Notes: generated from the sequence alone by a model not told the origin. A DNA stretch of 64,000 nucleotides from Pyropia yezoensis (GCA_009829735.1 CM020618.1:32402894-32466893), one strand, 5' to 3'. Counted from the first letter of the stretch, positions 1 through 12,245 are shown. Program-made: numbers and translations.

Positions 1-858
1 CGTGGACTGCTGCGCCAATGCTCAATCGGCTGTCCGACTTCCCCATGGTTAAAAATCCAGCGCGGGAAGGGAAAAGCGTAGGTCAGCGTAGGGGGGGGCC
101 AAGAGGTCAGAGGCGGGGGGCGGGCAGGGGAAAGTCCAAAGGGGGCGCGGGGCCGGGCGGGAAACCAGAGGGGTGGCGGGGAGGTCCGGAGAAGTTCTCA
201 GGGGGGCACTGGGCCGGGGGGGAAGCCAGAGGGGTGGACGGGGGCGGAGAGGTAGGGGTGTTCGCGGAGATGGCGGCAGAAAGGCGGGCCCCGTCACCAG
301 CTGCTGCCTCCTTGCGCCGCGCAGACGGAGCGGCAAACCAGGAGGGGTCGAGCGCGTGACCGTCCCCCATGCCATGCACCCGCGACGGCACGCGACATGT
401 ACGTGGCGTCATCCCTCATCCAATGCACCCCGGAGCGCATGCGAGCGTGTGCTGGGGGGGGGGGGTGAAAGCAGATGGGTGGCGAGGTCGCGCCCTTTTT
501 TCCCGCGCTATGCTCTGAGCGCAAGCGCGCGCGTGCTGCCAGGGAGGCTCAGGTGGCGCGCTGGGGCGTCTGGCGCAGAGTCCCGGACGGGACTGCGCGG
601 CAGCACAGGAGTGACCTTCTGCGAGACTGGCAGGAAAGTCCGCCTTGCCGTGGAACTACTGAGAGTTTAGGGACCATAATTGGCTCCAAGGGTAAACAGA
701 GAACTGGATTGAAGATGAGCTTCATATGAATCTAAAATATTCAAATGAAGCTCAAAGTAGAATAGACACTAGCGGCCGTTGGTGCGCATGTGAAGGGCCA
801 CCTACGCACGAATGCGAGGTGGGCCATCTTTGCGCGGCACCTGAGTTCTGCCCCACCA

Positions 859-957
859 GCAGATCAAGTGGAGGTGCGTTTCAACTCCGCCATGCGCGCC
901 ACCACGGCCGAAGAGATCCGCAACATCCTGGAGCTCTTCTGTGACTCCTCGCGTACA
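859..957 (+). CDS. possible isolated coding exon, unrecognised
   Basis: A short open stretch reads ADQVEVRFNSAMRATTAEEI and continues to a Leu-Glu-rich helix-like segment with mixed codon use, unlike the low-complexity DNA that follows. It is flanked by a plausible acceptor (pyrimidine-rich, ending CCACCAG near 859) and a donor-like CAG|GTACGG at about 957. No partner exon could be joined with confidence because the next 900 bases are GC-rich repeats. No family was recognised. It could equally be chance. Confidence 0.2.
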
Positions 958-1089
958 GGTACGGTGATGTCTCCAAATCCTTGCTCGGATTCCGGTTGCT
1001 GTCTGCATGTGACGCCGCATCTCGAATTTTACCGCATGTTGTGCAGGGTACTCCATCAGTCACCAAGCCCTCCTCTTCAGTATATGTAA

Positions 1090-1860
1090 GCGCCGCCGCC
1101 GTCATCGCCGTCGCCGCCACCGCCGCCACCGCCGCGGCTTGCCGCCACCGCCACCGCCACCGGCATTCCCGCCGCCAGCGGCCGCCATCACCGGCGGGCG
1201 CCCCCCCGTCCCGCCATCGCGGCGGCCACCGCAGGGCGCGGCCGCCGCCGCGGGGGCGGTCGCCGGCGGGCGCGTGCGCCTCTCTCCCGCTGGCCGCGGT
1301 GACCACTGACACCCCTTCCCCCCCCCCGCCGCGCCTTTGGCCCCCCGGCGGTGGGGCCGGCGCGTCACCGCGGCTGCCGGGACTGGGGGCGCCGCCGGCC
1401 GCCGACGCGGCCGCGGCAGCCGCGGCGGGGGGGGGGGCGGACGGCGTTGGGCGGCGGCAGCCGCCGGGCTCGTCAGAGAACGGGGTGGCGGCGGCGCTAG
1501 CGGGGGTGGCGGCGGCGGCGGAGGCGGCGGCGGGGGCGGCGGCGGTGGCGGCGGTGGCGGCGGTGGGGCTGAGAGTGGCGGCGGCGGCCGGCCAGCCGCG
1601 CGGCGGCCAGCGCCGCGTGTCGCCCTCTGCCGGGCCGGCTTCGGGCGGGGGTGGCGCCTGCCCCGGCCCGTCGTGGGCCCAGGCGGCGGCGGCGGGGGGA
1701 TGGCAGCGGCGGCAGCGGGGGTGGCGGCTGTCGTGGCGTGACGGGCGGCGGCGTCTGCGGCGGCAGCGGGGGTGGCGGCTGCCGTGGCGTGACGGGCGGC
1801 GGCGTCTGCGGCGTCGGCGAGCGGGCGGGCGGGCGGGCGGGCGGGGTCTCCCTCACGGGG
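1090..1860. repeat. GC-rich low-complexity tract with a 54-bp tandem repeat
   Basis: Dense GCC/GGC-type triplet runs fill this stretch and keep several frames open on both strands, so open frames here are not evidence for genes. At about 1708-1815 two near-identical 54-bp units lie head to tail. In one plus-strand frame each encodes an 18-residue Gly/Cys block containing GGGGCRGVTGGGVC. Positions 1-1090 hold no convincing gene apart from the possible exon at 859-957. 1860-2727 has no supported gene and probably includes the 3' flank of the minus-strand gene that follows. Confidence 0.6.
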
Positions 1861-2727
1861 TCCAGGGGGGAGTGGGGGGGCGTCGCGGCGGCCGGGCGGG
1901 TTGCCCCGGCGCAAACCCTACTCCTTTGCCACGGCGGGCTGGCCACCGCCAACTGGGTCGGCAGCGTCTGGGTCTTCCCGCGCCCCGCCCCGCCCTCCGC
2001 CACGACCTGGATGCTGTCGCGGTGTGTCTCTTCCGAGGTTGACCCCGCCTTGTTCTCTTTGATTTCCAAGGCCTGGCGGTCCACCGCGGGTCGTGGCTGC
2101 ACTGCCACGGCCGCGGCCATGACGCCGCGCTGTCGAGACTGCGACTGCCCCTGGGACTAGGGGTCCGGGCGACCAGCGCCCTGTTGCCCCGCCCAGGTCG
2201 CAACGACGGCGCCGGCGCGTGGGGCCCGCCGTATCCAAGCGTTTCTTCCCGGCCTTGGACTGTCTTTTCTGTTTCTCTTTTGCACGTAAAAGTCACGGTA
2301 CTGGCGTCACTCTCCCTCGGAACACTCTGGCTACCCCGCCCGTGCACCCACCAGGCGGCCATGGTATCGGGGTCCGTCTCTCGGGCAGCTGCCTTTCTTG
2401 TTTTCACTGCCCTTCCCCCGCGACGCGGTCGACGGCCACCCCCCCCCCCCACCCCCGCCCAACGCCGCGCCCCCCCCCTCACACGTCGGCGACTTGTTCC
2501 ACACGCGGCTCGAGGACCACGGCGCGCAGCAGCCGCCGCGCAAGGACGTGGCGGAGGGCGTAGCCGCCGAGCTCCCCCACCGCCCGCTCGCCGAGCACCC
2601 CGCCCCCCCCCCCCCCCCCCCCGCCGCCGCCGCCGCCGCCTTCCGCCGCTGCGGTCACGACGGCCGCGGCGGCGGCGGCCACCCCCCCTCCGCCGGCGCC
2701 CCCCCCCGCCGCGGACCAGAGGGCCCC

Positions 2728-3052
2728 TTACACGTCGCCCGCCCCCCCTCCCCCGTCCGCCGCCGACGCGCGCTCCACCGCCGTTGCCACCAGCGACGCC
2801 ACCCCCTCCACCGTGGCCGCGTAGTCGGCGGCCGACAGGGCCGTCGCGACGACGGCGGCGGCGGCGACGGCGACGAGGCCGGCCACCTCCCACGCCCGCC
2901 CGTCGCCACCCGCCGGCCGCCACGGCGGCGCCGCGGTCCCCGGCGCGGCGGCGGCGTCCGCCGTCGCCGCCGTGGGCGGCGGCGGCGGCGACGCAGCGTC
3001 GAGCGCGGCGGCCACGTCTGCCCAGCCCGCCGCGCGGGCCGCGGCGCCCGGC

Positions 3053-3090
<38 letters not shown>

Positions 3091-3373
3091 CCCTCCCCCC
3101 CCCGGCGGCGCCGCGCCCGCGCCCGCCGCGTCGCCCAGCAGCGCGCTCCACGCGGCGCACCAGCGGACGGCGGCGCGCCCCTCGGCGAGCGTCCACGCGG
3201 GCAGCCACGCGACGCCGACCGCGTCCATGCCAAGGCCGTCCTCCAGCCGCCGCGCCAGCGACGGCCCGTGGTTGACCCCGTACATGAGCGCCTCGGCGGG
3301 GCCACCCGCGCCGCCGCCGCCGCCGTCGGTGGCGGCCGCCCCCCCCGCCGCGGCTGCCACCCCCTCCCCCCCC

Positions 3374-3419
<46 letters not shown>

Positions 3420-4566
3420 CACCGCCGCCGCCGCCCCAGCCCGGCGCGCCGCACGCGCGCACGACCGCCGCGACCGCCGCGCCGTTGCGCGCGCCAATCG
3501 TCAGGGACGGCTGGGAGGCGGCCGCGACGGCGGCGCCCGCAAGGAGAGTCTGCGCAAAGAGCGCGCGGCGGGCGGCGCGGACGTCCCCGCGCGCCGCGGC
3601 GAGGAGCACCACCGGCAGCAGCGGCGACACGCCCACCGCGCCGCCCGCCGCGGCGCGCCCCGCCACCGTCGACGCGGCCGCCGCGGAGCGCGCCGCGGGC
3701 GTCGCGGGCGGCGCCGCCGCGGCCGCCGCCGCCGCGGGGGCGGCCCAGTCGGTGAGGAGGAGGGCGAGCTCGGGGAGGGGCACCAGCCACAGAGCGCAGC
3801 GGAGGAGGGCAGCGCCCAGCCGCGCCGCCGCCGCCCGCGGCCGCCGCGCCGCCGCCGCCCGCGCGGCGGCGGCGGCCAGCCGGGGCGCCGCGCCGTCGCC
3901 GGCGGGGGCGGCGCGGCCGGCGGCGGTGCGCGCCCGGCCCGCCGCCGCGGCCTGCCGCCGCAGCGCGTCGGCGCGCACGTCGGCAACGAGCCAGCCGCCC
4001 CGCGCGTGCGGCGGCAGCGCGTCCAGCTGCGCGACGAGGCCGACCGACGACGCCAGCCGCCGGCAGCTGCCCGTCGGCACCAGCGGCGTCGACACGGTGT
4101 ACGCGCGGCGGGCCGGGTCCCACGACAGGCACGACGGCTCGGTGACGAGCTCGGTAAAGACCGCCGCAAACGGGCCGCTGGCCGGGCGGTCGCCGCCGCC
4201 ACGGCCGCCGCCGCCGCCGCCGCCGTCGCCGCCGCCGCCGCCGTCGCCGTCGTTGGCGCCGCCCAGCAGCGCGTCGAGGGCGGCGTAGTACCGCGCGTCG
4301 GCAACGTGGAGGAGGGAGACGAGCGCCAGCCGCGGCGGCAGCGGCGGCCGGCCGTTGGGCGTCGGGCGGGGGCTCCCGGCGGGCGGCAGCGGCCCCGTGA
4401 CGGGCTCCCCCGCGGGGGCGGCGGCGGCGGCGGCGGCGACAGCGGCGGCGGCGGCGGCGGCGCCCCACCGCCCTCGCCCGCCGCCGTCGGCGCCGCCGCG
4501 GCGGCGGTAGAGCGTCACCGCCGTCTGCAGCTGGAGGGCGGTGCCGCCCGGCGCGACGGTTGAGGG
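2728..4566 (-). CDS. TraB/GumN-like family protein, Ala/Gly-rich (5' end unresolved)
   Basis: The minus-strand frame ends with TAA at 2728-2730 and carries a recognisable domain broken by Ala/Gly runs. Near the N-terminus is LVSLLHVADARYYAALDALL followed by FTELVTEP. This is the His-and-Tyr-Tyr block of a bacterial TraB-like family, which reads G.vHigd..YY..l...l and then lyElV. Next comes SSVGLVAQLDALPP, equivalent to lGL.fQLDyid. Near the C-terminus are YGVNHGPSLARRLEDGLG and WLPAWT, matching the family's yGa.H...l...L...g and W.taW motifs. The extreme C-terminus has an Ala/Val-rich hydrophobic stretch. Biochemical function of this family is not settled. The ORF stays open to 5082, but that extension is Pro/Arg low complexity. 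The conserved part probably starts after a splice acceptor near 4540-4566, with a targeting exon further right. Residue order supports homology; function is unknown. Confidence 0.65.
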
Positions 4567-5400
4567 CGGCAGGGGTGGGGGAAGAGGGGTTTGGGAGAGC
4601 TGGCATGATGGCAGGGGGGGGCGGCGCGACGGCGGGGAAGGGAGGGGGGGGGGGGCGTCGGTGGGTGGCAGGGGCGCGGTGGGGGGGTGACGGAGGGGGG
4701 GGGAGGGGTGAGGCGCGAGGTGACGTTGGTGTAACCACGGGTGGCAGGGGCGGTGGCGTCGGCGGTGGGAGCTGCGGGGACGACGGCGGGTGCGCGCGCT
4801 TTTTTTGGCGCCCTCCACATCCGTCGTGCGCGTCAGGAATTGTGACACCGGCCCAGCAACGGAACCCTTCCCCGACGGAACCGAACCCCAACGTATCATA
4901 CATGACGTGCACTTTTGCGCCGCCATCGCATTCAAGTGGGTATTGGCTGCTGCAAATCCTGCACACACAACGGAACCGAACCTCTTGGTGTCGATCGGAG
5001 CCGAACCTTCAACCTTAGTCCCGGGGGTGCCCACCCGTGGGCGTGGTGGCGGCGTATGGCGGCGCGGCGGCGGCGGCGGCATCTGACGCGGGTGGAGCTG
5101 GCGGCCGCATCTGACACGAGTGGAGGTGGCGGCGGCGGCTGCGGTGACGGCAGTAACGGCGATGGGGAAGGCGCCAGCGCTGCCGACGGGCCGTCGCCGC
5201 CCCTCCGCTTTGGCCGCCTCCTCCTCCGCCGCCTGGTGGCGGCCGCAGCGGATGCTGGCGGCGGGGACGCGGCCGCCACCGCTGCCGAGGCGATTGCCGA
5301 CGCGACCGCGACCGTCCTATCGACGCGGCCGGCGAGGGTGGGCGGCGGCGGCGCCACGCTCCTGTGCGGCGTCCTGGCCGCCGCCGCCGCGGCCACCGCT

Positions 5401-5431
<31 letters not shown>

Positions 5432-6616
5432 CCGCTCGCGCCTGTCGCGTTCCCACCGCGAGTGCCGAAGGCGAGGCCGCCTGCAGGCTGGGGCGCGGAG
5501 CGGGTCGGAAGAGGGACGTTTGCGTCCGGAGTATGGACCCCGAGTAGACGACCTGTGGACCGCTTACGAACAAATGACTTTGACAGGAGCCTGTGCGCCC
5601 ATGATAGAGAGACACATTATACATCGACACATTATGGACACGTCGCCCGCAGGCCGTATAGTCCGCAGTGTGGACCCGAAGGAGACGAGGCGACGACACC
5701 TGTGCTCGCTCATCACGTGGCCAGCAATGAACACGAGCGCGTGTCTCCCCAGCTGCTGCCCGTACAGCATTGTACGCATGTATCTACTGTACTGTACTGT
5801 CATCCGCATGCCAGCCAAGGCCGTTCAGGCGGCGGTGGCGTTGGCTGCCGGCCGGGCAGATGGACAGGGTGATGGACGCGCCCCAGGATGCGCCATGAGA
5901 GCGGCGTCGATGACTGGCGCCATGGCAGCATTGGGGAGGGCGGGGGGGGGAGGCCTGCGCGTATGGCAACGGCAGCCGCCGGCGGTATGAGTGGGTGGGT
6001 GTGGCCCGGCAAGGACGGGCACCCCGGAGAGGGCTAGCAACCGCTGCGACCCGCGGAGAGGCTGCGGTGCGCAACGGCAAACAGGCGCCCAGGGGGCTGC
6101 GCAGCGACGCGGGCGGGGGGAATGAGGGCTGGGCTGCGCTGCGCAGCCGTCACCGCCGTCAGGTGTGCGCGCTCCACCCGAGAGCTCGTTGAAGTCCATG
6201 GCGTTGGGAAGCGAACGAGTTCGGGGGGGGGGGGCGGGTCGGGGGCGGGCACCGCCCGCCACAAGAGCATGACGCAGAAGGAGAATGGGCAGAGCGGGGT
6301 GGCCACACCTAGTTGAGGGGCGACATAGCGCTTTTGCATTACAGTGCCACGTTGTGGATTTTGACCAGAGAAATGACCTTCAGTCGCTCTCCCGGCGTCA
6401 CAGACCTCTGCTGCTGTTGCACTTCGCCGATCCCCCTCCTCGCCCTCAGTGTGCCTGTACTCTCCATCTACACCTCCAGCTACCTTCCCCAGCCTACTGT
6501 GCCTGAACCTGATTGCACCGGTGTACCCGGTAGCCAGCGGGGATGCCGCAACAGTCGATCCGAGGCGGTCAGGGATCGGCGGCTCTTTGGTACGTACACG
6601 GCGCTCGTGGTAACAT
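4567..6616. other. GC-rich region without a supported gene
   Basis: No frame here shows recognisable motifs. The minus strand between about 5100 and 5550 encodes an Ala-rich, Arg-containing stretch that could be a transit-peptide exon of the gene at 2728-4566. No donor/acceptor pair could be fixed. 5550-5820 is less GC-rich and unassigned. Long G runs occur near 5940 and 6220. Confidence 0.4.
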
Positions 6617-9490
6617 GTGCGTATATGCCTTTTTTTTTTACGTAAACGGCACCATCTGGCACAGTTCGACGAGCTGACCACGCCCATCTATTTTGTGCCT
6701 GGGTTTTATATGCTCATTTTTTCGCTGCGGCACTGTCTTTACTTCGCCTTGACTTGGCTGTGGGTGACTGGCTTCAGTGATGCCGCATCGACCCTCGTGC
6801 AAAAAGCCTTTGATAAGGAGCCCCTTGCGTATGTTTGCACACAGTGCGCCTCCCCATACCTACAGGACAACGTCAAGGCCAGGCGGTGGAGGGATGCTGT
6901 GCGGTCGGGGATCATCAGGGGCTCAGCCGCTATCACCCTCGCTGGCCTCGCCCCCGTGCGTAAAAGGAGCGTTCTAGAGCGCACCGACGCCCAGGGGACG
7001 CCCCGTGGGCTGTGCGCCACGTGCTACATGCAGAACCGCAGACGAGGGGCTTCTGATAGAGTGGACCGGCGCGCCATCCAATCAACGCCAGTTCGTGAGC
7101 TTGCACCCAGTGTCCGGCCACAGGCCACCGAGCCCGTCACGGCTCCTGTATCCTCGACTGAGGCGGGACTCCGCCGAGACGTCGTCCGTCTGTCTGGCTT
7201 TGCGGTGGCGCCGGACCGCTGTGTGACTTCCTCGGTGATTGGGTTGAACGTGGCGCCCAATCCAAGTCAAGCTATTGGATTCATCCTCAAATCGTATGCG
7301 AGCATGGAGGACTCCTGCGTGAAGCAAGTGGAGGCACTTCTCGGCCTACATTTAACTAAGACGACCCCAGACAGGTTCACTGCATCGTACAAAGGTAGCC
7401 GCCCGCTGTACGTACGAACAACGGTGCCGCGCAAGGCAACGATTGGGGTCCGCCAGAACCAGCGGCGGGCTGCTGAGGCGACCAAGGCGTTCGCCAGGAT
7501 CATCCATCACGATCCAAGTCTGCTGTAGTCAGCGCTGGCTGACATTGTCCGGCGGGCCAACCAGAGCGGGGGGGTGGCTGTCGTTCCGGCTGCCGTCGCC
7601 CGCGGCGCGCTGCCGGAGCGCTTGCAGACCCAGTTTGTCCTTGACAATTGTGTCAGTGGCACACTGTGGCAGCGGTTTCGGTTGCTACTTGGCGGACCCG
7701 CCAGCGGATTGGCCAGCCGGGAGCGCTTGCGGGAGGACCGCCGGCTGGCTGGGGCAGAGCCGCGTAACGCGGTTGGGTGTAACGGGCAAGGTGCGTACCT
7801 GCTGAGCCTGCCTGTCGCCCTCCAGTCCCTCGTGGACGACTTGCGAGACACCAATCAAGTTTTGGAAAGGTGTACAAGGGACAAAGACGGCCGCGAAGTG
7901 GCGCCTGTCTCTCCATTCGTGGAACAAGAGTCTACCGCGGAGGTACATGAGGCGACCGTGGCGGATGTCCAGGTATGCTTTGGATTGGACAAGGGCGGGT
8001 TACAAAGCTCTTGTAAAGCTGTTGTATCCTGTGCCAATCAAGAGCGCCCCTGCAGCCGCGGGAACACCATACTTTACGGTACTTTTCCCTGTGGGAGTGA
8101 CGACCACGGCGTGCTGTACAAAATGGCGGAGGTGTACATGCCAGACATTGATGGCCTGCGATTGGCGGGCTTGCTTGTGAACGGCGTCCGGCGAGCGGTG
8201 CGGCTGATTTTGACAGGTGACTACAGCTTCCTGACGGCCTGGTGTGGCCACCTCGGCGCAAGCAGCCGCATGCCCTGCCTGTGGTGCACAGCCATGCGTC
8301 GTCGAACGGCGACCAATAGAGAGCTCGTTGACAAGTACGGAGACATGCAAGCTGGCAGCAGAGCACGTGGCACGCTGCGGACAGCCGACCACTTTGCCAA
8401 GATGGCTGCAACGTATGCGACGGGGAACAATCATACACTCCCTAAGCGTCTTACACTCGAGGAGCACCTCTCTGTTGAGCGCCGCCCTCTCATGGTCATC
8501 CCCCCCGACCATATCTCCCCCATGCCGTTGCACCTCACCTTGGGCATTACAGTCTGGCTGCTTCGATTGAGCACTGAAGCCGTTTACTTCCATGACGGAT
8601 TGGAGCAAGGGCAGGCCTACGTGGCCGCGCTGGCCAGTCTACTCGGGCAGTCGATTGGTGTCAGCCCCGCCCCATATTTTGGGGGCGCTTTTGAAGGACG
8701 GCAGTGCCAGCGTATCGCCCGTAGGATGGAGATGGTTTGCACTCTTATTGCTGGATACGTACCAGAGGCGGCAACGGCGGCGTTTTCTGGCGCGTGCACT
8801 ACCTTGCGCGAGATTATTTCTGTGCTGACCCGTGTGCAGGCCAGCTCCCCAGCAGAGGTCGTTGAGTTTCGGCGGCACACAGCCACCTTTGTGGACGGCC
8901 TGCTAGATGCGATTCAGTGGTCGACGGTTACCCCCAAGATGCATGCGCTTTGCTGCCATGCTCCAGACTTTTTGAACCGCTTCGGTGGTCTGGGATGTTA
9001 CAGTGAACAAGGGATCGAGGCGTGGCACGGTCACTTTAACCACACCGCTGTCCATCACCCGGCTGGCACGTTTTTGGAGAGCTGTCGGTCGTACGTCACG
9101 CGGTCGGCCATGTCCCGGGCACCAGGCGATGAGGCCCACAACCGGGGTAAGAGACGGGCGCCAGCGAAGGCAGGGGCCGGAGCTCGCGCTGCCAAGCGGA
9201 CAGACGACAAGCGAACGACGTCTGGGATGGTACTGGCTGGTGTACCGCGCCTTATGGCCGACTCCTGTGCTCAAAAAAGGCACGATGACGCAGAGAAGTG
9301 GGCGCGAGACATGCTGGGCGAGGCGGTCACAACAATTGAGACATATCGAGGGAGGGTCCCCGCCTCTGTCCCTCGCGTCGCCGTCACGGGTGACGACGGC
9401 GCGCCGTTTACGGCCGCGGACATTTATGGGGAGCTGCTGGAGGGAGACACTGCGAGTTTGATGGGTTTGCTTGAGGATTATTCTGGATAA
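6617..9490 (+). pseudogene. transposase-like mobile-element ORF interrupted by one in-frame TAG
   Basis: Two open frames, 6617-7528 and 7529-9490, lie in the same phase and are separated only by TAG at 7526-7528. The first half has a zinc-binding pattern (VCTQC, then about 50 residues on LCATCYMQNRRR). The second half carries LDKGG near 8000, LTGDYSFL near 8215, MPCLWC near 8275, PMPLHLTLGI near 8520, KMHALCCHAPDFL near 8940 and YSEQGIEAWHGHFN near 9000. This block order is one I associate with repetitive, transposon-like proteins in invertebrate and algal genomes, with Asp (GDY) and Glu (EQGIE) as candidate catalytic acids. I cannot name the superfamily with certainty. The TAG would need only one C-to-T change from CAG. 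A likely acceptor (GGCTTCAG) ends at about 6778, so the true exon may start there. Terminal repeats were not found. Confidence 0.6.
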
Positions 9491-10134
9491 AGAGGACTGT
9501 ACGCCTGGGCGTGTATCGTTGGCGGGCGCGCAGACAGTCCTAGCCGCGAGCCTGCATGAATTGTGGTTGGCCGACTCCGCTTTGACGGCCGACCGCTGGG
9601 TGTACACGCCACTGTGGCCTGCCCGAGGGAAGGCAACCATTGAGCCCTGGCATCACCCGCCGCCGGAGACGGGCAGCCGTGTCCTTGCCCGAGTGCGCCG
9701 CGCGCCGGAAAGTGTCCAGCGCACGTCTGGCGCTCTTGCTCAGATAAGGGCCTCGCGCTGTGGGACCAAACCCCTTGCCGCCCACGCGGGCGTGCGGACG
9801 TGGGGGGGTGGACGCCCGAGCGTGACTGTCCGGGCCCGACTGTGACCAAGCATCTTTCAGGTGTCGGACAAGAACTCAGCCCGCGCTCCATCCTCGGGTC
9901 AAGTTTCATTGAGCGGATCACCCCGGGATGCCCGATGGAAGGGGTCCAGCGTGCCACGTATCAGAATTGTGGAGGCCCGCGCCCATGCATGTGAGATGTT
10001 CGGACAGATTGTCTGGCAGCCAACCACAACGCTCCGAGCAGGACCGGCTTTCGCAGGCGTCCAATAAGGGACTCGATGCGAGTTCGAAAGCCCTATGTCG
10101 CCTCAGAGGGGGTCTTAACTAGGTGTGTGGTACT
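9491..10134. other. no gene seen
   Basis: Frames here are short, and codon content is mixed without recognisable motifs. It probably holds the 3' flank of the transposase-like element that ends at 9490. Confidence 0.4.
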
Positions 10135-11100
10135 GCCAGAGGGTGAAGGGGAGCGCGAGGGGGGTGTTGGGGGGGGGGGGAGAGTAAGGGCAAGGCGGTG
10201 GGTGGAGGGGGTGATGTGCGGAAAGCCCGGTTCGCGCTCCACGCGCAGCGAACAGCAAGCGGTCTCCCCGGCGATGACGGCAGCCACCAATTCGCTGATC
10301 TGGCGCCAATCCGTGGTGGCGGATTGGGCTGATTGGTCGGGGGAACAACCGTCATATGGATCTGGCTCATGCGAGGATCAACACCGCTCTGCTGCGAATC
10401 TGTGAGATCCAATCGCGAGATCATGAACTTGCGCCACCAGTAAATTCAAGTACTGGTCACATCGTATCTGAACCATCCCCAAGTTGCCAAGTGCTCGAGT
10501 AGTCTTATGTAAGTCGTCAAGGGAACGTACGGAAGGGCCACGCTTTTGAGACTGATCATCATGTCGACCAACTAGAACGCCATGGCGCACGTACTTTATC
10601 TCAGAATAATGGTGTCAAATGAGACTTATCTTTGGCAGTTCAACTTTGCTATTTTTCCTCTGAAGATGTTTCCAGTGTGACCGACTTTTGTTGCTCATCA
10701 GTACTCCAAGCATCTGCGGGGTACTTCTTTACGTTGCAGTGGATTGCCTGCTAGTGGCGGATCACGCTGTCGAGTCAGCCCGGCGGCACCCCGCACACCT
10801 GTGTCGAGGTGCTTCAAAAGGGACGCGACTTCGCGAATGAGCGGTAGGGACGCCTCCGGGCACGGGGAGGTGCGACGAAGAGAATTCATCAATCTTTGTC
10901 AACTCAGCCAGTGGCCTGTTGTTGTTCGCGGACTGCACCAAGTAGATCGGGCTTTTGCTTCGGCTCAGGAGGGCCCGTACCCCGCTTTATGACAGCTTCA
11001 TAGGGGGTCATTCGATTCCTGCGTAGAGTCGCTCGCGACCAGGGAGCTCGCTCAACGTTCCTGGTGGCTGGGGGTGTTACTCGTGAGCGCTGTGTCCGAA
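10135..11100 (-). repeat. copy A of an unrecognised coding repeat (inverted relative to copy B)
   Basis: The minus strand aligns by eye with the plus strand of 20940-21890. Shared translated blocks include IYLVQSANNN (copy B DLVQSAKSK), LTRQRDPPLAG (copy B LIRQRDPPLPG), HGVLVGRHDD (copy B HRVLVGRCDD), SLDD, DQSAQSATT followed by W, ELVAAV followed by ETA, and RVEREPGFPHITPSTHR (copy B RVEHEPGLPHIAPSTHR). Copy A keeps longer open stretches, for example 10378-10590, but is broken by frameshifts and stops. I do not recognise the protein. Conservation at the amino-acid level in two diverged copies suggests it was once coding, most likely as part of a transposable element. Confidence 0.6.
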
Positions 11101-11528
11101 ATCAGCTCCGTAGTACGCGTGAGTTCGCAGATCTGCATGGCTGTGCGGGGCTTTCTTAAAGTAACTCCTCCCAGTTGAGGCGTGGGGGAAGGGTAGGAAT
11201 GCTGCTCACGTCCGATGCTGCGCGGACGACGGGATCTGGCAGCGTCCGGTCGAGGACATGTACGGTCAAGCAGTGCGACTTCGACAAAGTCGTTGCTGAA
11301 TGCTTGTAGCGTTGGAATTTGGTTCACGGAGGCCGGCCCTTGCCTTCTGTCGCTTTGCTGTCGACAACGTCGCGCGTTCGCGAGTGCCGACGGCGCGGGA
11401 ACTGAAGTGTGTTGCATGAATTACAGTCATAGACAGTGGCACACTAAGAGTGACGAGCATTGCAGAGCGGACTCCTGGCCAAAGAAAGTCAATCAATCGA
11501 TCGTACTGCAGCGTAATGCAAGCACATG

Positions 11529-12245
11529 CTAGGTGCGGCAAGAGCGAAAATCGTAGATGCAGGGAGTTGCGCGTTGTTCCGGTCGCCGACGATGCCGCGT
11601 GAAGCTCTCCAGTACCGCGGTGTTCTCGTCCGTCGTATCCCCGGCGTCGTCGTCGTCCGACTTGTCCGAGTCGCTGTCGTGGTCCTGCGCCTCAGCGTCG
11701 ATGCCATGCAACGGAGAAGCCTCATCGCCAGTACACGCGCGGTCATGGCTGATGTCCTCCTCCGCAGCGCACATATCTTCTTTCTCATTGCGCTGCTTTA
11801 TGTCTCCGTCATTGTCGAAGTACGGTACTCCACAAACGTCCTCAACGTTGTTCTTCTTCAAGCCCTGGTGGAGCTCCGTTGAGCTGTCCTGGGCAGAGTC
11901 CTGGAAGGCGTCCTTGGGTTGGCTTTCATCAACGTCCTTGTCGGTGGTCTTGTCGGTTGTGATGCGAGTCTCGCCGTCATCGCCTGGATGACGACTCCGG
12001 TCGGCTGAGTGACTCAAACCTGTCGGACCCGCACTTCCACGCGTGCGAGACGGCGTACGTTGTGGGCGAGCGCGCTTGTAAGGGAAATGAGCGGTAAGGA
12101 CGACGTCAGCCCTTCCCGCCACAGCATCCGGGATACCGTCTGCGGCGCGCTTCGACGAATGCGAGTGCGTCGTCGAGAGGTGGCGCCCAAGGTGCAACCT
12201 CCAGGAGAGCTCAGCGCCGCAGTGGTAGCAGGAGAACCCCATCAT
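11529..12245 (-). CDS. C2H2 zinc-finger protein with acidic tail, probably element-borne
   Basis: The minus-strand frame from a double ATG at 12245/12242 begins MMGF and then has a classical C2H2 finger, CYHCGAELSWRLHLGRHLST followed by TH. Spacing is C-x2-C-x12-H-x4-H. Downstream is a Ser/Thr-rich linker, then a strongly acidic segment (DSDSDKSDDDD) and a basic patch near the C-terminus. The total is about 238 residues from the ATG. A single N-terminal finger plus an acidic domain suits a DNA-binding protein of a transposon or a small regulator. It lies inside repeat-rich DNA between the two inverted coding repeats. An upstream minus-strand frame at 12530-13018 may be another exon of the same unit. 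Function is not assigned. Confidence 0.4.
   Translation of the reverse strand: MMGFSCYHCGAELSWRLHLGRHLSTTHSHSSKRAADGIPDAVAGRADVVLTAHFPYKRARPQRTPSRTRGSAGPTGLSHSADRSRHPGDDGETRITTDKTTDKDVDESQPKDAFQDSAQDSSTELHQGLKKNNVEDVCGVPYFDNDGDIKQRNEKEDMCAAEEDISHDRACTGDEASPLHGIDAEAQDHDSDSDKSDDDDAGDTTDENTAVLESFTRHRRRPEQRATPCIYDFRSCRT

Noticed and set aside
1102-1914. Minus-strand proline-rich frame with a long poly-Pro run
   Set aside because: Produced by C-run/triplet repeats. All frames are open here, and no start context, splice sites or homology were found.
2398-4563. 721-codon plus-strand open frame
   Set aside because: It is the opposite strand of the TraB-like gene; the protein is Arg/Ala/Gly low complexity with no motifs, an artefact of GCC/GGC tracts.
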